37,259 bases of DNA from Paraburkholderia solisilvae (GCF_902859875.1 NZ_CADIKF010000065.1:1-37259), one strand, 5' to 3'; numbered from the stretch's first letter, positions 22,452-31,255 are shown. Made by a program: numbers and translations. Notes: generated by a model not told the origin, from the sequence alone.

Positions 22452-22655
22452 ATGAACGAACCGCGCAAGAAGAACCCGACCTTCAGTGTTGCCGTGCTGA
22501 TCGTGGTCGTGGTGTTACTGGTGATCGCGACCGTGCTGTACAACGCGATTACCGAGAAGCGCGAGTTCGATCGCGAGAATGCGCCGGACCCGGCGACGGC
22601 CGCGTCCGCCCCGGCCGCGAGCGGTTCCGGCGCGTCGGGCAGTGCGGCACAGTGA
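22452..22655 (+). CDS. Small single-span membrane protein
   Basis: The protein is 67 aa, starting MNEPRKKNPTF. One hydrophobic segment covers about residues 12-33 (VAVLIVVVVLLVIATVLYNA), then a charged neck (EKREFDREN) and an Ala/Ser/Gly/Pro-rich tail. The positive N-terminus predicts N-in topology with the tail in the periplasm. No family recognised. It lies 117 nt after the Lrp-type gene and is convergent with the FUSC gene (30 nt between stops). Confidence 0.6.
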   Translation: MNEPRKKNPTFSVAVLIVVVVLLVIATVLYNAITEKREFDRENAPDPATAASAPAASGSGASGSAAQ

Positions 22656-22684
22656 CGCGGCGGTTCGCCTCCATCCCGCCTTTA

Positions 22685-25450
22685 TCAATTCTCCGGCAGC
22701 CGGATCACGCTCGCATCTTTGCGGATCTGAAACGACGCGCTCAGCATCTGCTTGCACTGGTGCGCGAGCAGCTTCAGTTCGTTGACCGCTTCCGGCTTGC
22801 CGGCACTCTCCGGCGCTTTCTCCGCGTCGATCACCATCGAGTCGAGCTCGCGATTCAACTGCCTGACGATGTCCGCCTGATCGGCAGGCGGCGCGCTGCC
22901 TGCCTCGGCCTGTTCGAGGTTTTCGCGGACCACGCTGAGTCCTCGCTGCAGCGCCTGGTGCGACTTGCGGTCCGTCTGGCTCGCGGTGCGCAGCAGCGGC
23001 GCCGCAGCGGTGATCTCCGAGGCGAGCACGTGGCTGCGTATCAGCAGGTCGTTCAGTTCGGGCACGAACTTCTGCGCTGACTTCGGCTCGAGCATCATGC
23101 GCTGGAACGCCTGCCCGAGATTGGCAAACGCAACGTGCACGTTCTTGCGCGCCAACCGGTAGCGATAGTCGCGATCGAGCGCGCCGGCCGCTGCGGCGGT
23201 GCTGGCCGCGGTCGCGCCGCTGCGCGGGTTCGTGGCGGGCCCGGTCGGTTGATCGGCGGGAATCGCCGTCGCGGTGGCGGCCGCGAGCGTCGCGATCAGT
23301 TCGTCTTTTGCGTCGGCGCGCGCGGTGTCCAGTTCGGCGCTCCGGTTGCTGACCGGCTCTTCGCCGGCTTTGCCGGCCGGAGTGGTGGATGCGCTGGCAG
23401 GTTCGCTGGCAGGTGCGCTGGCAGGTGCGTTGGCCGGCGCGTTGGCAGAGGCGTTGCCGGAGGTGTCGCCCGACGCATTGCCAGGTGGGTTGCCCACTGT
23501 GTTGCCAACGGCGTTGGCAATCGTGTTGCCATCGGTGTTGCCAGACCCACCGCCGGACGCGGTGCGAGACACGCCGCCGTGCGCGTCGCCGGATGCGCTG
23601 CCGCGCATGCTGCCGCCCACGGCGTCCGCGCGGCCGGCCACGACCTCGGTCGCGGTCCCGGCGGGCATCATCGCGGCGCGCGGCGCACGCGCGGCGACCT
23701 CGGTGACTACGGCGGGCGCGACCGCGAACGCCGGCTTGCCGCCCCACCACCAGCTCGCTTCGAGATACTGGCGCGTCGCCGCAATCATGCTGTTGACGAG
23801 CTTGCCCATCAGCCGATATTCCCAGTACGGGAACAGATGGCTTGCCGCAATCGCGATCGCGCAACCCACAGCGGTGTCGATCGCGCGCTCGCCGATAATC
23901 CGCATGCTGCCCGGCGCAAGCAGATGAAACATCAGCAGCACATACGATGACGTGAAGACGACGCTTGCCGCATAGTTGAACAGCAGCAGGCTATAGCTCA
24001 TCACCATCGACGCGAACATCACGACGAGCAGAATATGCGGCTCCTTGACGAACATCATCAGCGCGATGCTCGCCGCGCAGCCGATCGCCGTGCCGACGAT
24101 ACGCTGGCCGTTGCGCTGTTTGGTCAGCGAGTAGCCGGGCTTCAGGATGATGATCACCGTCATCACGATCCAGTACGCGTTGGTCAGCGGCAACAGCCGT
24201 CCGAGCCAGAAGCCGACCGCGACGCCGATCGTCACGCGCAGCGCGTGCCGAAAACTCGGCGACGACATCGTCAGATTCGAGAAAATCTGCCGAAACGGCA
24301 CGCGCCGGCTTGAGACGAAGCGCGCGAGAGCCTGGTCGATTCTAAGTTCGGTTTCGGTCGACGAGGTTTCGTCAGCGAGGCTGCGCCGCATCCTGTCGAT
24401 CAGGCGCGTCGCGCTCCATAAGCGTCTGAACGATGACGACATGGCCGAGTATGCTTCGGGGCGCTTGGCGGGCACGCCGTGTTTGCGCAACTGATCGAGT
24501 TCGTATTCGATCGCGCGCAGTTCCGCCTTGACGTTGATGCGTCCGCGCGGCGGCCGGTCCTGCAATACCGCGAGGCCGATATCTTCGAGGTCGGCCGCCG
24601 CCTTGCGGATCAGGTCGCGGTAGAAGACCAGCACGTCGGAGCCGCCGAAAGTGGTGCGCACGAGCGGATAGTCGGTATGCACGCCGACGAACAGTTCGTG
24701 CAGGTCGACCGTATTGATGAACAGGTTGAAGAGCGTCACGCGGGCCTGCTCGAGGCGGCCGCTTTTGAGCTTCGGCAGGTTGCGCAGCACGATGTCGCGC
24801 GCCGCGTCCTGCCGCTCGACCGCCGCGATCTGTTTCGCGACGAGATTGCGATAGCACTCGTCGAGGTTGTTATCGAGATCGTAGAAGTCCGCACGCGCGA
24901 GCAGGTAGTCCGCACAGGCGAACACGCTTTCGGCGAGCGCCTGCTGCTCGATCCGATGCACCATCCAGCGGCTCACGAAGGTCGACCAGTAGGTGTACCA
25001 CAGGCCGCCCAGCAGAATCCATGACGCGTTGATGAGTGCCTCGAGCGGCGTGAAGTGCTCTTCGAGCGTGAGCGTCATCATGAACAGCGTGGCGAAGCTG
25101 ATTTGCGGCCAGCGGTTGCCGTACACGACGATCAGCGACAGCACGAAGGTGAGCGGCACGACCGTACACCACAGCGAGAATACGTTGAATGTCGCAAGGC
25201 CGGTGGCGAGCGCCGACAGAAAGCCGATCACGCTGCACGCGAGCATCTCGTTGTGCTTGTACTTGAGCGGACCCGGCATGTCGACCGCGCATGCGCCGAG
25301 CGCGCCGGTCGCAATCGTGAAACCGAGCTCGCGATTGTGAAATACGATCAGGCACAGCACGGCCGGCAGCGACACGCCGACCGCAATACGTAAGCCGCCA
25401 TAAAAATACTGGCTGTACAAAAATTTCTTGATCTCGACCGAATAGCGCAT
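22685..25450 (-). CDS. FUSC-family (YccS/AaeB-like) inner-membrane exporter with repeat-rich insertion
   Basis: The protein is 921 aa. The ATG at 25450 gives the typical start MRYSVEIKKFLYSQYFYGGL. Two blocks of membrane helices (about residues 15-150 and 385-520) flank a cytoplasmic helical domain, the fusaric-acid-resistance (FUSC) plan. Members export aromatic acids or are linked to envelope stress; the substrate here is unknown. Residues about 565-755 form a low-complexity insertion between the second membrane block and a conserved C-terminal helical domain. It has GN/GNT repeats (SGNTDGNTIANAVGNTVGNP and on) and then PA(N/S)AP repeats. YccS proteins are near 720 aa, so the insertion explains the extra length. 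It is divergent from arfB. Confidence 0.85.
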   Translation of the reverse strand: MRYSVEIKKFLYSQYFYGGLRIAVGVSLPAVLCLIVFHNRELGFTIATGALGACAVDMPGPLKYKHNEMLACSVIGFLSALATGLATFNVFSLWCTVVPLTFVLSLIVVYGNRWPQISFATLFMMTLTLEEHFTPLEALINASWILLGGLWYTYWSTFVSRWMVHRIEQQALAESVFACADYLLARADFYDLDNNLDECYRNLVAKQIAAVERQDAARDIVLRNLPKLKSGRLEQARVTLFNLFINTVDLHELFVGVHTDYPLVRTTFGGSDVLVFYRDLIRKAAADLEDIGLAVLQDRPPRGRINVKAELRAIEYELDQLRKHGVPAKRPEAYSAMSSSFRRLWSATRLIDRMRRSLADETSSTETELRIDQALARFVSSRRVPFRQIFSNLTMSSPSFRHALRVTIGVAVGFWLGRLLPLTNAYWIVMTVIIILKPGYSLTKQRNGQRIVGTAIGCAASIALMMFVKEPHILLVVMFASMVMSYSLLLFNYAASVVFTSSYVLLMFHLLAPGSMRIIGERAIDTAVGCAIAIAASHLFPYWEYRLMGKLVNSMIAATRQYLEASWWWGGKPAFAVAPAVVTEVAARAPRAAMMPAGTATEVVAGRADAVGGSMRGSASGDAHGGVSRTASGGGSGNTDGNTIANAVGNTVGNPPGNASGDTSGNASANAPANAPASAPASEPASASTTPAGKAGEEPVSNRSAELDTARADAKDELIATLAAATATAIPADQPTGPATNPRSGATAASTAAAAGALDRDYRYRLARKNVHVAFANLGQAFQRMMLEPKSAQKFVPELNDLLIRSHVLASEITAAAPLLRTASQTDRKSHQALQRGLSVVRENLEQAEAGSAPPADQADIVRQLNRELDSMVIDAEKAPESAGKPEAVNELKLLAHQCKQMLSASFQIRKDASVIRLPEN
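23384..23570. repeat. Imperfect short repeats inside the FUSC gene
   Basis: The plus strand shows GGCAGGTGCGCT- and TTGGCAGAGGCG-like units, then GTGTTGCCA/GCGTTGGCA units in near-tandem order. They encode ASAPA, ANAPA and GN(T/A) peptides. All changes keep the reading frame, so the tract is a coding minisatellite that can expand without breaking the gene. Confidence 0.55.
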
Positions 25451-25609
25451 CGAATTGACCGGACTCTCGTGCGTGCTGGATATTGGGATGAAGCATGGCA
25501 AAAACTGCAGGCGAGTCTAACTGATTTTTTCCGCGCTCTGACCTCGTCCGTTCGGCCAGTTCAGCATGTCACGTGCCGCGCGGCCGATCATCCAGGTACA
25601 CTGGCGTCT

Positions 25610-26017
25610 ATGACCTATCGCTACGACATTGCCCCGAACGAGATCGAGTTGACCGCGGTGCGCGCGCAGGGTGCGGGCGGCCAGAACGTCAACAAGGTGT
25701 CGAGCGCGATCCACCTGCGTTTCGACGTGCGTGCGTCGTCCTTGCCGGAGGTGCTGAAGATGCGCCTGCTTGCATTGAACGACAGCCGGATCACGCGCGA
25801 CGGTGTGGTGATCATCAAGGCACAGGAATACCGCACTCAGGAGATGAATCGCGCAGCGGCGCTCGCGCGGCTCGAAGAACTGATTGCAAGCGTCAGCGTG
25901 AACCGCAAGGCGCGCGTTGCGACGCGGCCGACTCGCGCATCGCAGATGCGCCGCCTCGATGGCAAGTCGCATCGCGGCGACGTCAAATCGGGCAGGCGCA
26001 GAGTCGGCGATGAATGA
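25610..26017 (+). CDS. arfB: Alternative ribosome-rescue factor ArfB (peptidyl-tRNA hydrolase)
   Basis: The protein is 135 aa. It begins MTYRYDIAPNEIELTAVRAQ and carries the release-factor catalytic motif GAGGQNVNK (GGQ about residues 24-26). RFDVRASSLPE, KAQEYRTQEMNRAAALARL and RPTRASQMRRLDGK follow, closely tracking E. coli ArfB/YaeJ. The basic C-terminal tail (from about residue 105) enters the empty mRNA channel of stalled ribosomes. The protein then hydrolyses the peptidyl-tRNA. An upstream in-frame extension to 25469 overlaps the divergent FUSC start region and has no family support. Confidence 0.95.
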   Translation: MTYRYDIAPNEIELTAVRAQGAGGQNVNKVSSAIHLRFDVRASSLPEVLKMRLLALNDSRITRDGVVIIKAQEYRTQEMNRAAALARLEELIASVSVNRKARVATRPTRASQMRRLDGKSHRGDVKSGRRRVGDE

Positions 26018-26164
26018 GTGACGCGAGGCGAGCCAGCCGTGAGTGGTGATCAATGAGCGGTGAGTGCGAGTCGTTGCCCGTACCCACGCCGGCGCGGGTG
26101 AGCAATGCCGCGCCTGCGGATCGCGGAACAAACGTAAGTGTGCGCCCGCTGGGGCCGCGCAAAG

Positions 26165-27436
26165 TTACGTCTGCGCCACGCGCTTGCGCGGCAGGAAGTC
26201 GACGCAGAACACGTTGAACTGGCCATCGCGTTGCAATGCGACCGCCGCGGTGTAACAGTCTTCGCCGTCGGTGAGCGAACAGTGCGGACCCATCATCGCG
26301 ACGCGTCCGGGCGCGGCCAGCGCGTGCTTGAAATACGCGCGTCGCGACCAGTTGTTGCGCGTGTCGGGAAAGAGCGGGGCGAGTCGCGGCGACGGCGGCG
26401 GTATATCGTGCGCGGTGATCGAAGGCTGCGTCTGCTCGCCGTGCTCGTTGAGCACGAACACGCGGCGTGCATCGGCGATCCTGAACACCGGTTGCGCGGC
26501 CTCGCCGAGGTTGCCCGACGCGGCGAAGATCTGCGCGCCGGCCAGCACGGCCTCGGTGAAGCCTTCGAATTCGGGACGCTGGTAGCGCGTGTGCGTGCGT
26601 TCGTAATCGCTGAAGTGCTGCCACATCTGTTCGATCAGTTCGGGCACACGCGCGCACGCGGTCCTGATCGACGGCTTCGGTTGTCCGAACCAGAAGCCCT
26701 GGACGAAATCGACATCGGCTTGCATCAACGTCATCAGTTCGTCTTCGGTTTCGACGCCTTCGGCGAGCACCATCGTGCCGGACTGATGCAGCATCGTGAT
26801 CAGATGGTTGATCAGCGCATTGTCGCTGTCGCGCCGTCCCGCGCGCGCAACCAGCGACCGGTCGAGCTTCACGATGTCGGGCCGGAAGCGCCACACGCGG
26901 TCGAAGTTCGAGAAGCCGGTGCCGAAGTCGTCGATGGCAAGCAGAAAGTCGCGCGGCTGCGACGCGGCAAGCATGCTCGCGACCGCCGATTCGTCATCGG
27001 CAGGCTGTTCGAGCACTTCGATCACGACGCGCTCCTGCGGCAGTCCGAAATGCTGGGTCAGTTCGTCGATGAACGGGCGCTGCGGCCAGCCGGTTTCGAA
27101 TACCTGCGGCCGTGTGTTCAGAAAGAGCCAGCCGGTGTCGATGCGCTGTTCCATGAAGTTCGCGACATGCAGACAGCGCGCAAGCCGGTCGAGCGCACGC
27201 GCGTCCGCGGTGGAACGCGTGCCGGAAAAGAGCGCGGCCGGAGAAATCGGATGGCCGACCGGATCGAACGCGCGCAGTAATGCTTCGTAGCCGACCACGC
27301 GCTGGTGCGTGATCGATATGACCGGCTGGAATACGCTGCGCAGCGTGATCGTGCGCCATGGCGCAGCCCAGCCGGCCTCTTCCAGCACCATGTGCTGCAA
27401 GAGGCCAGTGAGCGTCGTATCGTCGACGTTTGGCAT
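26165..27436 (-). CDS. EAL-domain c-di-GMP phosphodiesterase with YkuI-type C-terminal domain
   Basis: The protein is 423 aa and has no membrane segment. The EAL domain covers about residues 28-265 and keeps every catalytic residue: E51 (EALLR), N107 (FLNTRP), E140, D169-D170 (IDDFGTGFSNF), K190 (VKLDRSL), E226 (AEGVE) and Q246 (QGFWFG). It should therefore hydrolyse c-di-GMP to pGpG. The C-terminal part (about 275-423) is a PAS/Cache-like sensory domain resembling that of Bacillus YkuI (FAASGNLGEAAQPVFRIAD, then DGEDCYTAAVALQRDGQF). It stands alone, with no GGDEF gene nearby. Confidence 0.92.
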   Translation of the reverse strand: MPNVDDTTLTGLLQHMVLEEAGWAAPWRTITLRSVFQPVISITHQRVVGYEALLRAFDPVGHPISPAALFSGTRSTADARALDRLARCLHVANFMEQRIDTGWLFLNTRPQVFETGWPQRPFIDELTQHFGLPQERVVIEVLEQPADDESAVASMLAASQPRDFLLAIDDFGTGFSNFDRVWRFRPDIVKLDRSLVARAGRRDSDNALINHLITMLHQSGTMVLAEGVETEDELMTLMQADVDFVQGFWFGQPKPSIRTACARVPELIEQMWQHFSDYERTHTRYQRPEFEGFTEAVLAGAQIFAASGNLGEAAQPVFRIADARRVFVLNEHGEQTQPSITAHDIPPPSPRLAPLFPDTRNNWSRRAYFKHALAAPGRVAMMGPHCSLTDGEDCYTAAVALQRDGQFNVFCVDFLPRKRVAQT

Positions 27437-27756
27437 GGCGTTCAGGTTGTCCTATGCAGCGTGCGGCGCGTGGTGGGACCGAGAAGCCGGGAAACCGTGT
27501 GGCGGTGGCGTAAGCCTCGGCGCGGCGGATGCGCCGCGTTGATATCGCGCGGGCGGCGCCTGCAACATCGACCCCCGGCGAGCTTGCCCAAAGCAGTCTA
27601 GCAGGTCGAAAGCTACGCGAATGTTCGGGTTATCACAGACTCGGGAAAGAAGTCACGACCAGCCGCACGACGCTCGCGGGGCGTCCATGAACGCGGCCGG
27701 CGCGATGGCGGCTTCGCCTGTATCCTCTCCGATTTTGCACAACAAGGAGGCACGCA
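27437..27756. other. Intergenic region
   Basis: No gene seen. A 7-bp hairpin CGCGGCG/CGCCGCG (27521-27527 with 27532-27538) lies upstream of the EAL gene. The strong AAGGAGG at about 27744-27750 belongs to the monooxygenase gene. Confidence 0.4.
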
Positions 27757-28047
27757 ATGAGTGAAATCGCAGTAGTGGCCATCTCCATCGCCAAGCCCGG
27801 GTATGAAGAGCAGTTGCGCGCGGCGCTCGAAGGCATCGTTGCGCCGTCGCGCGCGGACCGGGGCGCGTTGCAGTACGACTTGCATCGCGACCTGCGCGAG
27901 CCGCGCCGCTTCGTTTTCTATGAACGCTGGGAAAGCGAGGACGCGCTGGCCGGGCATGCGCAGTCAGCGCATATCGCGGCTTATCGGCAGGCGGTCGCCG
28001 ACTGGATCGAGCATTCGGAAATCCGGGTGCTCAGGAAGATTGCGTGA
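27757..28047 (+). CDS. Antibiotic biosynthesis monooxygenase-domain protein (YgiN-like)
   Basis: The protein is 96 aa with AAGGAGG 7 nt before the ATG. It is a single ABM ferredoxin-like domain: IAVVAISIAKPGYEEQLRAA, then GALQYDLHRDLREPRRFVFY and ERWESEDALAGHAQSAHI. Relatives include quinol monooxygenase YgiN and LsrG. They act without metal or flavin on quinols or autoinducer intermediates, often as dimers. The substrate cannot be told from sequence. It is monocistronic: neighbours read the other way. Confidence 0.88.
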   Translation: MSEIAVVAISIAKPGYEEQLRAALEGIVAPSRADRGALQYDLHRDLREPRRFVFYERWESEDALAGHAQSAHIAAYRQAVADWIEHSEIRVLRKIA

Positions 28048-28165
28048 GCGATGCGCGTCGCGTCTCGGTGCCGCTGAGAGAAGCAGGGCGGCCTGAGCAG
28101 GCGCTTGGGGCGGAACAGGAGGCGGGCCCGCCGAAGCCTGGCTCGCGCGGTCGTGCCGGGTGCGA

Positions 28166-28423
28166 TCAGTGTGTCTCGTGCGGCACGTCGAGGATCAGGA
28201 TGATGGTCCAGTCCGCATCGCCGTCGTGATGATACTGTCGCTCTGCGACGATGAACGGCTGTTGCTTGCCGGCCGGTCCGAGAAACAGCACGTCGCCTTC
28301 CATCGGCAGGCATTCGACCGGCGGCAGCGCGAGGAACGCATCCTGACTGCCGCGCGGCATCAGTTTCTCGATCTTGCGGGACGCTGCTTCGGTCCATTCG
28401 ATGTCCAGCTGGATGTTGCTCAT
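28166..28423 (-). CDS. Small hypothetical cytosolic protein
   Basis: The protein is 85 aa; GGAGGAAAGC directly before the ATG supports it as real. There is no signal peptide or membrane span. Composition is balanced, with a WTEAASRKIEKLMP helix, then FLALPPVECLPMEGDVLFLG and a beta-like C-terminus (FIVAERQYHHDGDADWTIIL). No family recognised. The hydrophobic strand pattern suggests a small folded alpha/beta protein. Confidence 0.7.
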   Translation of the reverse strand: MSNIQLDIEWTEAASRKIEKLMPRGSQDAFLALPPVECLPMEGDVLFLGPAGKQQPFIVAERQYHHDGDADWTIILILDVPHETH

Positions 28424-28576
28424 GCTTTCCTCCGCACCGGGGTGCGCACGGTTGTTCGCGTGGGGTTGAATCGGGTCAGGTGCGCGACTTTAGCACATCG
28501 CCTCGACCGCGCTTGCGCGCAAAGCGTGTCTGTACAACCGTCGCGCGGGAGAGGCAATCGGCGCAGCGAACCTCAT

Positions 28577-28614
28577 GAAAAAGGCCGGAACCGCTTGCGC
28601 GGCTCCGGCCTTTA
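28577..28614 (-). terminator. Intrinsic terminator
   Basis: A 14-bp stem with one mismatch (28580-28593 with 28600-28613; core GGCCGGA/TCCGGCC) has A5 on its left, giving T5 on the minus strand. It serves the small exported protein gene at 28697-28930 and could also act weakly on plus-strand transcripts. Confidence 0.8.
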
Positions 28615-28696
28615 TTGATGGCTTCGCATCGGCTCTGCTGCGCGCACCGCCGCGCCTGAACTCAAGCGCGAGCGTGTGGCGCGAAGACCATCGATC

Positions 28697-28930
28697 TTAT
28701 TGAGCGGACTCCGCCTTCGACTTCTTGTGGTGCATCATCCCTTTTTGATGCCGCGGCGCCGGTGCGCTTTCCATGGCCTGTTGACGGGCCTGCAAATCTT
28801 GCGCGCGCTGCTCGATGTCGGCGGCCTTGGCGGGGTCGGTGCTCATCGTGATGCCGTTATCCTGCTGCGCGTAAGCTGCACCCGTCAATGCCGAAAGGGA
28901 AACCAGGACTGCAAGGGACACTTTCTTCAT
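28697..28930 (-). CDS. Small exported protein
   Basis: The protein is 77 aa. GGAGG lies 6 nt before the ATG at 28930. Residues 1-21 form a signal peptide (KKVSLAVLVSLSALTGAAYA), cleaved after AYA. The mature 56 residues are polar and helical (PAKAADIEQRAQDLQARQQA), ending in a His/Lys-rich segment (HQKGMMHHKKSK) that could bind metal. No family recognised. A terminator follows at 28577-28614, so it is a single-gene transcript. Confidence 0.72.
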   Translation of the reverse strand: MKKVSLAVLVSLSALTGAAYAQQDNGITMSTDPAKAADIEQRAQDLQARQQAMESAPAPRHQKGMMHHKKSKAESAQ

Positions 28931-29341
28931 CGCTACCTCCGGAGAGTGGTTATGGACCCAAGTATGGCCTGTCCAAGTGGAAAGACAATGCATTCTATCC
29001 AGCAATGTCCAGTCCAGCGGGCATCTGGTAACAGATTTCACAGACAGTTACATTTCGTTACGTCCGCATCGCATAGCGGCGAAGGCCCGCCCCATACGCC
29101 TTGCGGGCGCGCACGATCCGTGCCGAAGGCGCTCCGCTTACGGGTGGAAAGGTAAAAATGGACGTTCTTTACCTGAGCGGCGTTGCGCAACGGAGTTCAC
29201 GCGCCGCCGCGCCGACAGCGTTGTGCGCGATCGGGTGGCAAGGGGCTGTTCGTTATCCTGCCAATGATGTTCGGATCGCTAATCAATTGACATGAGAGAG
29301 TCGCATCATCGTATGCGCAATCGGGGCCAGCGCCGCGCGCG
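28931..29341. other. Intergenic region
   Basis: No firm gene. A 45-codon plus-strand frame (ATG 29158 to stop 29295) has GGAAAGG before it, but its composition is not convincing. Its start lies inside an inverted repeat AGGTAAA/TTTACCT (about 29150-29174). AT content rises around 28960-29060, where the promoter of the exported protein gene should be. Confidence 0.4.
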
Positions 29342-30070
29342 TCAGAACCAGCCGAGCGCGCTGTACACGTGAAATTGCGCGAGGCCGATCAGTTCGTGCA
29401 ATGCGAGCTCCGCCGAGAAGAGATTACGATAGCGGGGGAGCAACCCGCGTTGCGCGTGCCGTGTGGCCGATACGGCCGCATGCGGCATCATGCCGAAGCG
29501 GTGGAAATCGAGTAACGAGCGCGGCATGTGGTATGCCGGAGTGACGAGGATCAAAGAACCGTAATATCCGTGCGGCAAAATAGCGGCGACGTTGCGTGCA
29601 TTCTCATAGGTGTTGAGGCTGCGGTTCTCGAGAATGATGTCCGCGCGAGGCACCTGATCGCGCAGCAGCCACGGCAGATAGTTGTCGGCTTCGGTCGCCG
29701 CGTGATGCTGCGGATTGCCGCCGCTTATTATCACGTCGCAGACGGTCGCGACACGTTTGCATTGCGCGTGCAATGCGGCGGCTTTCGCAATACTGTCGCG
29801 CGCATCGCCTTTCGGAACGAGCGTGCCGTCGGATGTGTAAGCCGTGCCGCCGCCCAGCAGAATGATTGCGGTGCGCGCGGCAAATGCATCCGGCGGTACA
29901 TCTGCGGAGGCGACGGCGGGCGGCTGTGCGATCGCGAGCAGCGGCGCGGTGAGCCAGCCCGTCGCGAGCAGCCAGAAGAGGGCTGCGGCCGCAACCGCAA
30001 TGAGCACGCGCGCACGTCTTATCAGCAGAAAGGCAGCAAAAAAAAGCAACAGTAAAATGAATAGAATCAA
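29342..30070 (-). CDS. YdcF/SanA-like DUF218 membrane protein
   Basis: The protein is 242 aa. Two N-terminal hydrophobic segments (about residues 1-17 and 21-48) precede a periplasmic DUF218 domain from about residue 66. Its signatures are TAIILLGGGTAYTSDGT, CDVIISGGNPQHH, ATEADNYLPWLL, ENRSLNTYENARNVA and LILVTPAYHMPRS. Relatives (ElyC, SanA, YdcF) act in envelope biogenesis and vancomycin tolerance; the chemistry is unknown. The first possible start after the in-frame stop is TTG at 30070, as there is no ATG or GTG before the first membrane span. No clear ribosome binding site is seen. Confidence 0.88.
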   Translation of the reverse strand: MILFILLLLFFAAFLLIRRARVLIAVAAAALFWLLATGWLTAPLLAIAQPPAVASADVPPDAFAARTAIILLGGGTAYTSDGTLVPKGDARDSIAKAAALHAQCKRVATVCDVIISGGNPQHHAATEADNYLPWLLRDQVPRADIILENRSLNTYENARNVAAILPHGYYGSLILVTPAYHMPRSLLDFHRFGMMPHAAVSATRHAQRGLLPRYRNLFSAELALHELIGLAQFHVYSALGWF

Positions 30071-30206
30071 TTTGATTGGGGTAACGTATCGTTTCGGAAC
30101 ATGCGTTTCCGACTATTTGCGCGTTCGGTATCGTAGCGGGATCGCCGCTGCATCGCCGCATTTTTTTACGCGCAGGAACGTTATCATCCGGTCAACGGGG
30201 GCCGGA

Positions 30207-30329
30207 ATGAAAACAGACCGCGGCCAGCACAATGGGCCGCAGGCGCGCGGCACGGCCGGTTATTCGTCGGCGTCGCTGTATGCCGTCCGGCAGGCCACTG
30301 TCGCGCAACACGTGATGGCTGCACTTTAA
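30207..30329 (+). CDS. Possible small protein upstream of the 100-aa gene
   Basis: A 40-codon frame (MKTDRGQHNGPQARGTAGYS start) has a GGGGGCCGGA stretch before its ATG and ends 12 nt before the next gene. It has no membrane span or known motif. The position fits a leader peptide or a small co-transcribed protein, but chance is equally likely. Confidence 0.25.
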   Translation: MKTDRGQHNGPQARGTAGYSSASLYAVRQATVAQHVMAAL

Positions 30330-30341
30330 GAAAGAAGTGAG

Positions 30342-30644
30342 ATGACCACTTACTCCAATGAAGCGGTACTCGAAGCATTGCGGCGGGCGCAATATCGCCA
30401 GGTGCCGTGGGCCAAACGCCCCGGCGTTTTCGAATATCTGCGCTCGCTGGGCATGATGGATACGGTGCGGCAGCGCACCGTCGCGCCGGCGCCGGGCTTT
30501 CACGCGCCCGTCGACATCGCGGTGCTGACCGAGCGCGGCCGCGCCGAATTTGCGCGACTGGCGCGCGACGAACAGGGACGCGACTGGGATGTGCGGCGCA
30601 CGACCAGCTACGTCGCGAGCGAGCCGCGCGCGACGGCGCTGTAG
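30342..30644 (+). CDS. Small hypothetical cytosolic protein
   Basis: The protein is 100 aa. A purine-rich AAGAAGTGAG precedes the ATG. The protein is basic, with helical segments (NEAVLEALRRAQYRQVPWAK, then VFEYLRSLGMMDTV) and a C-terminal LTERGRAEFARLARDE. The pattern recalls a small winged-helix-like fold, but I do not recognise the family. It is followed by 610 nt without a gene. Confidence 0.55.
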   Translation: MTTYSNEAVLEALRRAQYRQVPWAKRPGVFEYLRSLGMMDTVRQRTVAPAPGFHAPVDIAVLTERGRAEFARLARDEQGRDWDVRRTTSYVASEPRATAL

Positions 30645-31255
30645 TTGACGCCGCAGTTGGCGCTGCACAGTTGGCGCCGTGGTCGGCAGTTATAGTCGGC
30701 GAGCGGGTCAGCACTTGTAGTCAGCCGGTGAGCGCGCGTCGCGTGGTTCGCTGCGGTCGCCGGCCGGCGCATCCAGCTGTTTCAGTCCGGTTTTCCGTAA
30801 GCTCGGGAGCTGACCTTCAGAAGACGGAATAGCGCGAACCGACCGGTTCGCAGCCGCATGTCACGCGAGCGGTGATGTGCGACGACGGCGCGCCCCGTCC
30901 TGCGCCGCGAGACAATGCGCGCGCTCCATCCGACGTGCGCCGTTCATCTTCGATCGCGACCGTGTTCCGCCGGCAACCTGCCCGTGGCAAAAAAAAGCCC
31001 GTATCGCAGGGATACGGGCATACCGGATACTTCTGCCACGCTGTGCTTATGGCAAAGGATGAGACTGGCCGACTCGCGGCGGGTTCCCGAATTCGTCGAT
31101 TACGTCGTTTACGCCGATTACGCGCCGAAGACGTGGTTCGCACGTCGGCGTCACTGATCGATCAGGCGATTATTCACCGCGAACCCGTCGCACATCAGCG
31201 ACCGGCTGACGCGTGTCGTCGCGGATGGCTGACGTGCGTGATCGCCGCGAGGCGG
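30645..31255. other. Intergenic region with a minus-strand terminator
   Basis: No gene supported. It holds a strong leftward terminator (30989-31019) and, at 31093-31127, near-repeats of CGATTACG/CGTTTACG. The 236 nt between the stop at 31256 and this terminator would be the 3' UTR of the exported protein gene to the right. Confidence 0.45.
30989..31019 (-). terminator. Strong intrinsic terminator
   Basis: GCCCGTATC (30997-31005) pairs with GATACGGGC (31011-31019), 5-nt loop. Eight A residues (30989-30996) on the left give a T8 tail for leftward transcripts. The nearest leftward gene ends at 31256. Confidence 0.85.

Noticed and set aside
23384..23570. Repeats in the FUSC gene as a CRISPR array
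   Set aside because: The repeats are short, imperfect and contiguous, without unique spacers, and all lie in the coding frame.
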